From NCBI RefSeq assembly GCF_004801375.1, contig NZ_SSNZ01000001.1, forward strand, positions 682,001 to 746,000: a DNA stretch of 64,000 nt, written 5' to 3'. Position numbers and translations under genes: made by a program. Origin of the DNA: Flavobacterium supellecticarium (GTDB taxonomy: Bacteria; Bacteroidota; Bacteroidia; Flavobacteriales; Flavobacteriaceae). This document shows, one piece after another, positions 23,860 to 32,624 of the stretch; the stretch's first letter is position 1; every line of letters starts with the position of its first letter. Under the pieces are notes generated by a model, which saw only the letters and a program-made list of their open reading frames with translations, ran no database searches and was not told the DNA's origin.

Positions 23860-24699
23860 TTACGGAATCCATTTCTTTTCGAAGTTTGGTTTGCGTTTTT
23901 CCAAAAAGGCATTTCTTCCTTCTACCGCTTCATCGGTCATATAGGCCAAACGCGTCGCCTCACCGGCAAACACCTGTTGTCCTACCATTCCGTCGTCGGT
24001 TAGGTTCATTGCAAATTTCAACATCTTGATAGACGTTGGCGATTTTGCCAGAATTTCCTGTGCCCATTCATAAGCAGTATCTTCCAATTCCGCATGCGGA
24101 ATTACGGCATTTACCATTCCCATTTCAAAAGCTTCCTGAGCCGAATAATTACGACCTAAAAAGAAAATTTCTCTTGCTTTTTTCTGTCCGACCATTTTCG
24201 CCAGGTACGCCGATCCGTATCCACCGTCAAAACTGGTTACATCGGCATCGGTTTGTTTAAAAATAGCGTGTTCTTTACTCGCCAGTGTCAGATCGCAAAC
24301 CACGTGTAAACTATGTCCGCCACCTACAGCCCATCCCGGTACTACGGCAATAACCGCTTTTGGCATAAAACGGATCAATCGTTGTACTTCCAGAATGTTT
24401 AAACGGTGCATGCCATCTTCTCCAACATAGCCCTGGTGTCCTCTTGCTTTTTGATCACCACCACTACAAAATGAATAAACACCGTCTTTAGACGAAGGTC
24501 CTTCGGCCGATAATAATACGACACCAATGGACGTATCTTCCTGTGCATCGTAGAAAGCCTGGTATAATTCACTTGTTGTTTTCGGACGGAAGGCATTGCG
24601 TACATCCGGACGATTAAACGCGATACGGGCTACCCCATTGCATTTCTTATAGGTTATGTCTTCGAATTCCCGAACAGTCTGCCAGTTTATCGTACTCAT
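23860..24699 (-). CDS. menB: 1,4-Dihydroxy-2-naphthoyl-CoA synthase (MenB)
   Basis: A 279-residue crotonase-fold enzyme. Family marks: IAFNRPDVRNAFRP, FCSGGDQKARG, VPGWAVGGGHSLHVVCDLT with the oxyanion-hole glycines, FDGGYGSAYLAKMVGQKKA, and a C-terminal RLAYMTDEAVEGRNAFLEKR. These are diagnostic for MenB against other enoyl-CoA hydratases. It converts o-succinylbenzoyl-CoA to DHNA-CoA. First gene of the minus-strand menaquinone cluster (menB, PH, PH, menA, hydrolase, menC). It diverges from the C1 peptidase gene across a 70-base region that must carry both promoters; a TATTTTTA near-match to the -7 element lies in the menB leader. Confidence 0.92.
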   Translation of the reverse strand: MSTINWQTVREFEDITYKKCNGVARIAFNRPDVRNAFRPKTTSELYQAFYDAQEDTSIGVVLLSAEGPSSKDGVYSFCSGGDQKARGHQGYVGEDGMHRLNILEVQRLIRFMPKAVIAVVPGWAVGGGHSLHVVCDLTLASKEHAIFKQTDADVTSFDGGYGSAYLAKMVGQKKAREIFFLGRNYSAQEAFEMGMVNAVIPHAELEDTAYEWAQEILAKSPTSIKMLKFAMNLTDDGMVGQQVFAGEATRLAYMTDEAVEGRNAFLEKRKPNFEKKWIP

Positions 24700-24769
24700 A
24701 TTTTTAAATTTTAGCGTAAAAATAAACCATTTTTTGCATTATCTTGCACTTCCAAAAAATTATAATACA

Positions 24770-25888
24770 ATGAAAAAGATTTTTGTTTCAGCAGCCTTAC
24801 TGGGTTTAATTTTTTCAGCTCAGGCTCAAAAATATGAGTTTCAAACCGTTACCGACCTAGAAGCCTTACCGGTAATCAGTCAGGGTAACACCGGAACCTG
24901 CTGGAGTTTTTCTACTTCTTCTTTCCTGGAATCGGAAGTGATTCGTTTAACCGGAAAGAAAATCGATTTATCCGAAATGTATCAGGTACGCAACACCTAT
25001 CCTAAAAAAGCGGACAACTATATTATGCGTCAGGGTAAAGCACAATTTGGCGAAGGTGGATTGGCACATGATGTGATCAATAGTGTAGCCGATTACGGTT
25101 TGGTTCCGAATAGCGTTTTTACAGGACTTAACGGAACATCCGAAACCTTTAACCACGCCGAAATGGTAGCCGTAATGGAAAGTATGCTAAAAGCCTATGC
25201 CGAAAATCCGGGAAAAAAATTATCGCCAAACTGGAAAAAAGCCATCGAAGCGATGCTGGATATCTATATCGGTAAAAACGTAACGGAGTTTACCTACGAA
25301 GGGAAAAAATATACCCCGAAAAGCTTTCAGGCGATGACCAAAATCAACCCGAAAGACTATGTAACGATTACTTCGTTTACGCATACGCCCAATTACGGGA
25401 CGTTTATCCTGAATGTTCCGGATAACTTTTCGAACGGTAGTTTTTACAACCTTCCATTGGAAGAATATATCGCAAATATCGATAATGCACTGGCCAATGG
25501 TTTTACCGTGGAACTGGATTGTGACGTGAGCGAACCTACTTTCTCCGGAAAATATGGTGTGGCTGTGATTCCAAATGATGAGGCCGATACGAAAACTATT
25601 TTAACCGAAATCAAACCGGAAAAAGCGATTACACCGGAATACCGTCAGGCGGAATTTGAAAATTTAGCAACTCAGGATGATCACCTGATGCATATTGTTG
25701 GAAAAGTAAAAGACCAAAAAGGAAACGTATATTATAAAGTAAAAAACTCATGGGGTACCGATCCGAATCGTGTTGCCAACGGTGGTTATGTTTATATGAG
25801 CGTTCCGTATATGAAACTAAAATCGATTTCAGTTTTGGTTCATAAAGATGCCTTACAAAAAGATACCCGTAAAAAATTGGGATTGTAA
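24770..25888 (+). CDS. Secreted C1-family cysteine peptidase (bleomycin hydrolase / aminopeptidase C type)
   Basis: A 372-residue protein from the ATG at 24770, which starts a signal peptide (MKKIFVSAALLGLIFSAQAQ); the longer frame back to 24656 runs into the menB gene. The papain-fold catalytic set is visible: Cys in GNTGTCWSFS (about residue 48), His in DDHLMHIVG (about residue 310), Asn in VKNSWG (about residue 330). The VISQGNTGTCW context and insertion pattern resemble aminopeptidase C/bleomycin hydrolase, but those are cytosolic while this one is exported, as in many Bacteroidota homologues. Monocistronic, with a terminator at 25913-25947. Confidence 0.88.
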   Translation: MKKIFVSAALLGLIFSAQAQKYEFQTVTDLEALPVISQGNTGTCWSFSTSSFLESEVIRLTGKKIDLSEMYQVRNTYPKKADNYIMRQGKAQFGEGGLAHDVINSVADYGLVPNSVFTGLNGTSETFNHAEMVAVMESMLKAYAENPGKKLSPNWKKAIEAMLDIYIGKNVTEFTYEGKKYTPKSFQAMTKINPKDYVTITSFTHTPNYGTFILNVPDNFSNGSFYNLPLEEYIANIDNALANGFTVELDCDVSEPTFSGKYGVAVIPNDEADTKTILTEIKPEKAITPEYRQAEFENLATQDDHLMHIVGKVKDQKGNVYYKVKNSWGTDPNRVANGGYVYMSVPYMKLKSISVLVHKDALQKDTRKKLGL

Positions 25889-25912
25889 ATAATACATCAA
25901 AAAAGGACTACA

Positions 25913-25947
25913 AAAGGACTGTTTTTAAAGTAGACAGTCCTTTTTTT
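25913..25947 (+). terminator. Intrinsic terminator after the C1 peptidase
   Basis: AAAGGACTGT (25913-25922) pairs with ACAGTCCTTT (25934-25943), 11-base loop, T7 run. Confidence 0.88.
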
Positions 25948-26027
25948 ATGGCTTTCAGAATCTGTTTTAGCAAAAAATTTTAACAGAAATAATTCCCCAA
26001 TGCATTTTATAAATACTGTGTGTTATT

Positions 26028-26035
26028 TATATTTG
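26028..26035 (+). promoter_or_regulatory. -7 promoter element for the serine-hydrolase lipoprotein
   Basis: TATATTTG (26028-26035), a perfect TAnnTTTG element 33 bases before the ATG at 26069. Confidence 0.55.
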
Positions 26036-26068
26036 CCTTTTACTAAATTTTACCCCGGAACGCATTAA

Positions 26069-27259
26069 ATGAAACTGAAACAATATATACCCCTATTTTC
26101 CATATTATTATTAGTCGCCTGCAATAAAAAAGATAATTCCCGAGATTCTGACAATAACCCTAACGATACTGCCTTATTAGCCGGTGATTTTTCGATTAAA
26201 TTACCCAAGGTTTCCACTCGTTTTATTTCGGATAACAAAGCTTTTGTTGAGCGCTTTTACAACAAACACTATAACGCCAGCGATTATAGCGGTGGTTTTT
26301 TGGTGGCCAAAAACGGTCAGATTATTTACGAAAATTATAGTGGCTATGCTTATAAGGAAAAAGGTGCTAAAATAACCGAAGACACACCGATCCATATTGC
26401 TTCGGTGAGTAAAATGATCACGGCTGTAACTGTAATGAAACTGGCCGAAGAAGGAAAAATCAAGTTTGACCTTCCTGTTAAAAATTATCTTCCTGAGTTT
26501 CCATATGAAAAAACCACGGTACGGATGTTGTTAAACCACCGTAGCGGATTGCGAAACTACGCCTACTTTACCGCTGATAAAGGCGTTTGGGACAAGAAAA
26601 AAACCTTAACCAATCAGGATGTGCTAACTATACTGGCGACTAAAAACGTAGGCTTGGAATCCCAGCCGGGTACCCGTTTCGGCTATTGTAATACAAACTA
26701 TGCTTTACTAGCGTTGATCATTGAAAAAGTAACCGGAAAAAAGTATCCGACAGTCATGAAGGAAATGATCTTTGAACCGCTGGGAATGACCCATACGTTC
26801 GTTTTTGACGATCTGAAAAAGAAAGACGAAGTAAGTCAGTCGTATAAAGGAAATTACCTTCGTTTAGCTTTTGAATTTCTGGATCAGGTATATGGCGATA
26901 AAAATATTTATTCCACACCGCGGGATCTTTTAAAATTTGATATCGCGACCTATAACGACGATTTTTTAAGTCAGGAGATGAAAGCCGAAATGTTTAAAGG
27001 CTATAGCTACGAACGCAAAGGAACCCGAAACTACGGATTAGGTGTGCGTATGCTGGAATTCGAAACCGGTCAGAAGTACTTTTTCCATAACGGTTGGTGG
27101 CATGGAAACACATCATCACTGGTAACCCTGCGTAAAGACACGGTTTCCATCATTGCCCTTTCCAATAAATACACCCATAAGACATATCAGACCAAAAAGC
27201 TGGCACCTCATTTTGGCGATTACCCGTTTAAATTCAGTAAAGAAGAAAGTGACGAATAA
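26069..27259 (+). CDS. Serine hydrolase lipoprotein (beta-lactamase/DD-peptidase family)
   Basis: A 396-residue lipoprotein: signal with lipobox LLLVAC, so cysteine about residue 18 would carry the lipid, followed by a charged linker (NKKDNSRDSDNNPND). The class C beta-lactamase-like fold shows SxxK in ASVSKMITAVT (about residue 113), a Tyr-x-Asn motif in GYCNTNYALLA (about residue 210), and a His-x-Gly motif in FHNGWWHGNTS (about residue 345) in place of KTG. Such proteins are esterases, D-aminopeptidases or penicillin-binding-like enzymes; the substrate is unknown. The lipobox and linker suggest anchoring in the outer membrane. Confidence 0.85.
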   Translation: MKLKQYIPLFSILLLVACNKKDNSRDSDNNPNDTALLAGDFSIKLPKVSTRFISDNKAFVERFYNKHYNASDYSGGFLVAKNGQIIYENYSGYAYKEKGAKITEDTPIHIASVSKMITAVTVMKLAEEGKIKFDLPVKNYLPEFPYEKTTVRMLLNHRSGLRNYAYFTADKGVWDKKKTLTNQDVLTILATKNVGLESQPGTRFGYCNTNYALLALIIEKVTGKKYPTVMKEMIFEPLGMTHTFVFDDLKKKDEVSQSYKGNYLRLAFEFLDQVYGDKNIYSTPRDLLKFDIATYNDDFLSQEMKAEMFKGYSYERKGTRNYGLGVRMLEFETGQKYFFHNGWWHGNTSSLVTLRKDTVSIIALSNKYTHKTYQTKKLAPHFGDYPFKFSKEESDE

Positions 27260-27261
27260 TA

Positions 27262-27290
27262 AAAAACTCCGGTGCTATATCGGAGTTTTT
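27262..27290. terminator. Bidirectional intrinsic terminator
   Basis: AAAAACTCCG (27262-27271) pairs with CGGAGTTTTT (27281-27290), 9-base loop. It lies between convergent genes, and its right arm ends at the base before the ygiD-like stop codon. Confidence 0.85.
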
Positions 27291-28172
27291 TTATACGCCA
27301 ATTTTAACCGACGTCATCGTTAACGAACCGCCAACCGCCTTATCGTTAAAAAACGTGGTCGGATCGTTACTATCCTGTAATCCCAGCGTATACAACAACG
27401 GATAATAATGATCCGGTGTTGGAATAGCTAGTTTTGCAGCTTTATTCAGGTTTTCATAAGCAATCAAAGCTTTATGGTCACCATCGGCTATTTTAGCTTT
27501 AAAAAGCGTGTTCATTTCCACCGCCCAATCGTAACCATATTCCGGTTCGGCCAGTTTGTCCCAGGCCACCATTCGCAGGTTGTGTACCATGTTACCGCTT
27601 CCAATGATCAAAACACCTTTTTTACGGAGACTCGCCAATTGCTTCGCCAGTTCATAATGATATTGTGGTGGTTTGTTATAATCGATACTCAATTGCAAAA
27701 CGGGAATATCTGCATTGGGATACATATGGCGTACCACCGTCCAGGTTCCGTGATCCAATCCCCAATCGTGATCCAATCCGACATCGGTCGTCGTTACCAG
27801 TCCGGCGGTAGCTTTGGCCAATTCCGGACTACCGGGAGCCGGATATTGTACATCGAACAACGCCTGTGGAAATCCTCCGAAATCGTGAATCGTTTTGGGA
27901 TGGTTCATCGCTGTAATATGCGTTCCCCGAGTAAGCCAGTGTGCCGAAATAACCAAAACCGCTTTGGGTTTTGGAATATCTTTTCCCATTTTGGCCCAGG
28001 TTTGCGAAAATTCGTTGTCTTCAATACCATTCATCGGCGAGCCATGTCCGATAAACAAAACCGGAAGTTTTATATCTTCTTCCTTTAAATCTTGTGTCCA
28101 GTTATAAAACGGATATAATGTTGCCATACCTGCTCCTCCTATTATAGTTTTAATAAAATCCAGTCTTTTCAT
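27291..28172 (-). CDS. ygiD: 4,5-DOPA extradiol dioxygenase-like protein (YgiD family)
   Basis: A 293-residue member of the LigB-like extradiol dioxygenase family. Seen: LFIGHGSPMNGI (metal His), SAHWLTRGTHIT (second His), LDHDWGLDHGTWTVVRHMYP, and SGNMVHNLR; together these fit the YgiD/DODA branch that binds Zn or Fe. E. coli YgiD cleaves DOPA in vitro; physiological role unclear. A hydrophobic N-terminal segment (IIGGAGMATLYPF) precedes the domain and may be a leader from an exported form; only one Arg is present (MKRLDF), so a classical twin-Arg signal is not met. Expression is probably controlled at the 20-bp palindrome 28182-28201. Confidence 0.85.
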   Translation of the reverse strand: MKRLDFIKTIIGGAGMATLYPFYNWTQDLKEEDIKLPVLFIGHGSPMNGIEDNEFSQTWAKMGKDIPKPKAVLVISAHWLTRGTHITAMNHPKTIHDFGGFPQALFDVQYPAPGSPELAKATAGLVTTTDVGLDHDWGLDHGTWTVVRHMYPNADIPVLQLSIDYNKPPQYHYELAKQLASLRKKGVLIIGSGNMVHNLRMVAWDKLAEPEYGYDWAVEMNTLFKAKIADGDHKALIAYENLNKAAKLAIPTPDHYYPLLYTLGLQDSNDPTTFFNDKAVGGSLTMTSVKIGV

Positions 28173-28181
28173 TACTATACA

Positions 28182-28202
28182 ATATTTGTATATACAAATA
28201 TA
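28182..28202 (-). promoter_or_regulatory. 20-bp perfect palindrome overlapping the ygiD -7 element
   Basis: ATATTTGTAT followed by ATACAAATAT (28182-28201) is a perfect palindrome. The minus-strand -7 element TATATTTG (28202-28195) lies inside it, 22 bases from the ATG. A dimeric regulator binding here would block RNA polymerase. No regulator gene is adjacent. Confidence 0.6.
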
Positions 28203-28395
28203 TATCTTATCTCATTCATACCGCTTATTTTTTTGATTTTTAACATTTTACCTTTAAAATCTTAAAATTAACAATTATAAAATAAAAAACATATTACTAT
28301 ATACTTAAACTATTCACTCTTTTTACCCCAAAAAAATAAAGAAACTCATTTTTACCTGTTAATTATTTTTAAAAAAGACATAAACTACAAAAAAA

Positions 28396-28418
28396 TTATT
28401 TAGCATTAGTCTAAATAA
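28396..28418 (+). promoter_or_regulatory. 23-bp palindromic operator before the TonB operon (Fur-like geometry)
   Basis: TTATTTAG-CATTAGT-CTAAATAA is a perfect 8-7-8 inverted repeat. It covers the place of the -33 box, 11 bases before the -7 element at 28430, so a bound protein would repress. A core of 19 bp with A/T-rich arms is the geometry of Fur-family sites; the identity of the regulator is inference. Confidence 0.65.
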
Positions 28419-28429
28419 AATAATGATGG

Positions 28430-28437
28430 TATTTTTG
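28430..28437 (+). promoter_or_regulatory. -7 promoter element for the TonB receptor operon
   Basis: TATTTTTG (28430-28437) is a perfect TAnnTTTG element 24 bases before the GTG start at 28462. Confidence 0.6.
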
Positions 28438-28461
28438 TGCCATTAAAAAAACCAAAATAAA

Positions 28462-31191
28462 GTGAGGTTATTATACGTCATTATACTACTCGCCTTCCAA
28501 ACTGTAGTGGCACAAAAACACATTAACGGACAGGTTTTCGATCGTGATACCAAAGAACCGTTACCAAGTGTATTTGTTGTGAATCCCGAAACCAATGATT
28601 GGGCAATTACCGACGAAACGGGCACATTCCAGTTGCGTATGCCCAATACTAAAGAAGTAAGTATTACCTTTAGATTATTAGGAAAACAGGAAACAACCTT
28701 AAACTATAAAAAAGAAAATCTAAATACAAAGATTGTTGTTTTCCTTCAAAAACAGGATTTACGTCTGGATGAAGTGGTCGTTACGGCTCGTAAAGGAAAA
28801 AAATTCTCCGAAATTACCATTGGCCGAGAGGTTATCGAACAGGTACAGGCCTTCTCACTTAATGAAGTACTGGAGCAATTACCCGGACAAGCCATTACCA
28901 ATTTTACCTTAAACGAATTCAAACCGATCGCTTTCCGTACGGTACGCCCTTCTACCGCTGCTAATACCGGTTTTGGAAATAAATCATTCGGAACGGCTAT
29001 AGTTGTCGACGGTATTCCAATTTCGAATAACGAAAATATGCAGTCCTATGGCGGAAATTACGGCCCGCCTTTCTCCCCTAACTTTTTAGGTTTTGGCGAT
29101 CCGTCGTCGTCGTCCGGATTTAACGGTTATTTTTCGAATGCCAATTTTGGTGCCGATTTACGGGAAATTCCGGTGGATAATATCGAAAAAGTAGAAGTCG
29201 TACAAGGAGTTCCATCGGCCAAATATGGCGATCTGACATCCGGTTTGATCAAAATCGAACAAAAAGCCGGTAAATCTCCGTATCGCGTCTATACTTCCTT
29301 ACGCGACGGAACAACCGAATATGGCTTTGCCAAAGGTTTTAAAGTGAACGATAAAATCGGTTTTGTAAACCTTACGGTTAATTATTTAAAATCGAATGCC
29401 GAACCGCGTGTTTCCTATACCGAATACGAACGGATTACTACAAATTTAATGTGGAGCTGGACGAGTAAAAGTAAAAACATCCGCAACTCTTTTTCGGTGG
29501 ATTATGGTTTTAATAACGATAATGTGAATTACGAAGAAGAAGATACCGATAATAAAATTGTAAAAAACAAAAAGAAAGACCTTTCCGTTTCCAATCGTTT
29601 TAAATGGAAATTCAGCGAAAACAGTTTTTTCGATAATCTGGATATCAACGCGAATTTCAGATATAGTGATCAACTTACATATGAATCCAAGTTTGTGAAT
29701 ATTGGTGGTAGTATTGTCGGAACCAGTACCGAAGAAGGTGTTTATTCCGGAACTTATACCCTACCGAGCTATACATCCGTTAAAGCGGTAGAAGGTATTC
29801 CGATTTCCTCTTTTGCGTCGGCCGATTTATACAAAACATTTAACACCGGCGATTGGTCGCATTCGTTATTATTCGGTACCTCTTTCCGAACCAGCGATAA
29901 CAAAGGACGCGGGCGTTTGGGCAGTCCGGAAACGATGATCAGTGCTTTTGCCTCAACAAACGGTGGTTCCGGTCAGGGATTCCGACCGTATAATTATGGC
30001 GAAAACATCCGTGCCGAATACCAGTTTTCGCTATACGCCGAAGACAATATCACCCGAAACTGGGAAAACAGCACTTTTTATATGAATACCGGTGTGCGTT
30101 TGGATAATCAATTTGGTTTTACAACACTGGCACCGCGTATTAACAGTTATTATCAAAACGATAATTTTAAGATTCGCGGTGGTTTCGGAATTACTTCCAA
30201 AGCACCTTCATTAAACCAGATTTATACTGGTCCGCGTTACTATGATGCCGTTTTGGGCGATTATCGTTACCCGGGTTATTACAACCTTGGAATCGTACAG
30301 ACTTTTATTGATTATGCCAATAATAAAGATCTGAAACCAACCAAAAGTATACGTACCGAATTGGGATTTGATTACAAACTACCTTTCGGAAACCTTAATT
30401 TAACCGGTTTTTACAACAAAATGTACGATGGAATTACCAATGAAGGTATCCCAAGTGTACGCGATATGGCCATACTTGACATACAGTTTAACGGTACACA
30501 AACACCAACCTATCAGGTAACAGGTTATACGCCTTTCTATTATTTACAAAGTCGTTTGGTCAACAAATTCGAATCGAAAGACCGGGGATTAGAGTTTTTT
30601 ATGAGTTTTGAAAAAACACCATTTAAAAATATCACCTTCGATATTCAGGGAAGTTATACTGAAACAGTTAATACCGATACCCGCGATTCTTTCGAGCGTA
30701 TCGCCAGTACGACACCAAGACCGGAAAAGATGGCCGTTTTAAAACCGTATGACGAAAATTCTAAAAGCTTCCGATTGGGCGCGAATATCAATTACCACCT
30801 TCCAAAAGTGGGATTGGTAATTGCTGTTCGAAGCGAACATTTTATCATTGATAATACCAATTATAGAAGCGGTAACCGTTTATATGCCTATATCGACGAA
30901 AACTTAAACAAAATAATTATCCCGGAAGCCGAAAGAGATACGCATCCGTTATTACCGTTATTAGCGCAAAACAATGCATTAATCGACCGGTCGTTACAAA
31001 AAGTATTTCACAATTTTCACTTACGTGTTTCCAAAGATTTTAAAAACGGATTCCGTTTTTCATTCTATTCCAATAATTTCCTGGATCTAAAGCAAACGGA
31101 AACATTGATCGACAACGGCGTACCGACCCGACGTCCAAAAGCAGGAATGGTACAACTATCCTTCGGAACCAAAATCGAATATCAATTTTAA
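28462..31191 (+). CDS. TonB-dependent outer-membrane receptor
   Basis: A 909-residue receptor beginning with GTG and a signal peptide (MRLLYVIILLAFQTVVAQ). After it come a carboxypeptidase-regulatory-like beta domain (INGQVFDRDTKEPLPSVFV, residues 20-95), a plug domain (LDEVVVTARKGKKF to VEVVQGVPSAKYGDLTSGLI, about residues 100-270), and a 22-strand-type barrel ending in a C-terminal aromatic (IEYQF). It moves a bulky or scarce ligand across the outer membrane using TonB energy. It heads a four-gene operon with a lipoprotein (DUF4876), another barrel (DUF6850) and a di-haem peroxidase. That set and the palindromic operator suggest metal or haem supply; the ligand is not known. Confidence 0.88.
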   Translation: MRLLYVIILLAFQTVVAQKHINGQVFDRDTKEPLPSVFVVNPETNDWAITDETGTFQLRMPNTKEVSITFRLLGKQETTLNYKKENLNTKIVVFLQKQDLRLDEVVVTARKGKKFSEITIGREVIEQVQAFSLNEVLEQLPGQAITNFTLNEFKPIAFRTVRPSTAANTGFGNKSFGTAIVVDGIPISNNENMQSYGGNYGPPFSPNFLGFGDPSSSSGFNGYFSNANFGADLREIPVDNIEKVEVVQGVPSAKYGDLTSGLIKIEQKAGKSPYRVYTSLRDGTTEYGFAKGFKVNDKIGFVNLTVNYLKSNAEPRVSYTEYERITTNLMWSWTSKSKNIRNSFSVDYGFNNDNVNYEEEDTDNKIVKNKKKDLSVSNRFKWKFSENSFFDNLDINANFRYSDQLTYESKFVNIGGSIVGTSTEEGVYSGTYTLPSYTSVKAVEGIPISSFASADLYKTFNTGDWSHSLLFGTSFRTSDNKGRGRLGSPETMISAFASTNGGSGQGFRPYNYGENIRAEYQFSLYAEDNITRNWENSTFYMNTGVRLDNQFGFTTLAPRINSYYQNDNFKIRGGFGITSKAPSLNQIYTGPRYYDAVLGDYRYPGYYNLGIVQTFIDYANNKDLKPTKSIRTELGFDYKLPFGNLNLTGFYNKMYDGITNEGIPSVRDMAILDIQFNGTQTPTYQVTGYTPFYYLQSRLVNKFESKDRGLEFFMSFEKTPFKNITFDIQGSYTETVNTDTRDSFERIASTTPRPEKMAVLKPYDENSKSFRLGANINYHLPKVGLVIAVRSEHFIIDNTNYRSGNRLYAYIDENLNKIIIPEAERDTHPLLPLLAQNNALIDRSLQKVFHNFHLRVSKDFKNGFRFSFYSNNFLDLKQTETLIDNGVPTRRPKAGMVQLSFGTKIEYQF

Positions 31192-31215
31192 TAATTAATT
31201 TATAATCCCCCTTAC

Positions 31216-32565
31216 ATGAAAAAACTTCTTGTATTACTCAGTGCAGCATTAGCCTTCACATCCTGTTCGGATGATGATTTCGGTAATGCTAATAACGGAC
31301 TACAACCGGTAAACTTTTCGGTAAATCTTAAATACGACCCTATCACGTTTAACGGACAATCGGTTAACGGTGGTTCTGTAATTTTAACCAACACCAATAC
31401 CGGCGATACCTATACTATCGAATCCGGAACCAACGGTATTGCAAATTTCCCTGCAGTAATCCCAGGAACCTATAATATTACAGCTACTAAGACGCTAACC
31501 AGTACTGAATTTAACACACAATTCGGATATACACCGGAAACACAAACCGTATTATTTAACGGTGCGCAGGAACAAGTGATCATCAATGCTAATGTAAACG
31601 CTACGGAATTGAAACTAAAAACGGTTCGTATTGGAGACTTAGTAATCAAACAAATTTCTTATGCCGGTTCGCATGCGCAACAAGGAGCGGTTTTCAGAGA
31701 TCAGTTTATTGAAATCTATAACAACTCGAACGAGACGATCTATGCGGATGGTTTATGTATCGGACAGCTTTACGGAAAAACATCAACTACAACGGCTGCT
31801 TATACTTTAGCTAGCGGTCAGTTTGACTGGAGCAAATCGATTGGTATGACGGCTGGTTCATCGGCGAATACTGATTATGTATATGCTGATTATGTGATCC
31901 GTATTCCGGGTTCGGGAACAACCTACCCGATTTTACCAGGTGAAAGTATCGTAATTGCACAAACCGGAATCAACCACAAATCGCCTTTAGTAGACAACAG
32001 TGGTGAACCGCTTACCGTACAAAATCCGGAACTAACTGTAGATTTAAGTACGGCTGATTTTGAAGTATATTTAGGTGACTATAGATTAGCACTTGGAGAA
32101 GACGTATACCGTTTTGACATTCAGAACCCGGCAGTAACCGATATGGAAATTGCCTATTGGGGAAGACCAGGTTACAGCAGCCCGAACAAAGATTTTCTTA
32201 TGGATAACTTAGGCCGTGACAGCTTTGTAATTTTCCGTGGTGACGATTTAAACAGCTACCAGAATTTCCCGGATCCGTCTATTGCTTCGATTACAAATAC
32301 GACAAAATTCTTTGTTCAGATTCCGAACAATAAAATCATCGATGGGGTAGAATTACAACACTACAACCCAAGTAGCCAACGTCCAAAAATGCTACAATCC
32401 CAAATCGATGCTTCATCTGTTAACTGTGACGCTGCTTATAACTCGCAAGCGGTTTACCGTAAAGTAAAATCGATCGTAAACGGACGTAAGATCTTAGAAG
32501 ACACCAACAACTCTTCTAACGATTTCATAAAACAAAAAGCAAATCCAAGAGGTTTTGCAAACTAG
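31216..32565 (+). CDS. DUF4876 family lipoprotein
   Basis: A 449-residue lipoprotein: signal with lipobox FTSC (Cys about residue 17) followed by SDDDFGNA, a surface-export-like acidic signal as used in Bacteroidota. An Ig-like/carboxypeptidase-regulatory-like segment (residues 30-125; GTYNITATKTL) precedes a lamin-tail-like region (QFIEIYNNSNETIYADGLCIGQLYG, about residues 155-260) and a C-terminal domain ending KANPRGFAN. It matches what is called DUF4876, regularly encoded beside this TonB receptor type. It is probably a surface partner that captures the ligand; this is inference. A terminator hairpin overlaps its stop codon. Confidence 0.8.
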   Translation: MKKLLVLLSAALAFTSCSDDDFGNANNGLQPVNFSVNLKYDPITFNGQSVNGGSVILTNTNTGDTYTIESGTNGIANFPAVIPGTYNITATKTLTSTEFNTQFGYTPETQTVLFNGAQEQVIINANVNATELKLKTVRIGDLVIKQISYAGSHAQQGAVFRDQFIEIYNNSNETIYADGLCIGQLYGKTSTTTAAYTLASGQFDWSKSIGMTAGSSANTDYVYADYVIRIPGSGTTYPILPGESIVIAQTGINHKSPLVDNSGEPLTVQNPELTVDLSTADFEVYLGDYRLALGEDVYRFDIQNPAVTDMEIAYWGRPGYSSPNKDFLMDNLGRDSFVIFRGDDLNSYQNFPDPSIASITNTTKFFVQIPNNKIIDGVELQHYNPSSQRPKMLQSQIDASSVNCDAAYNSQAVYRKVKSIVNGRKILEDTNNSSNDFIKQKANPRGFAN

Positions 32566-32586
32566 TCTGATACAACAGACTTTTTT
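32564..32586 (+). terminator. Intra-operon terminator/attenuator
   Basis: AGTCTG (32564-32569) pairs with CAGACT (32576-32581), 6-base loop, then a T6 run. It overlaps the TAG stop of the DUF4876 gene and should lower expression of the two genes downstream. Confidence 0.65.
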
Positions 32587-32624
32587 ATAAACGTTTCTTA
32601 TTTTTTAAGAACAAGCTTTACAAT

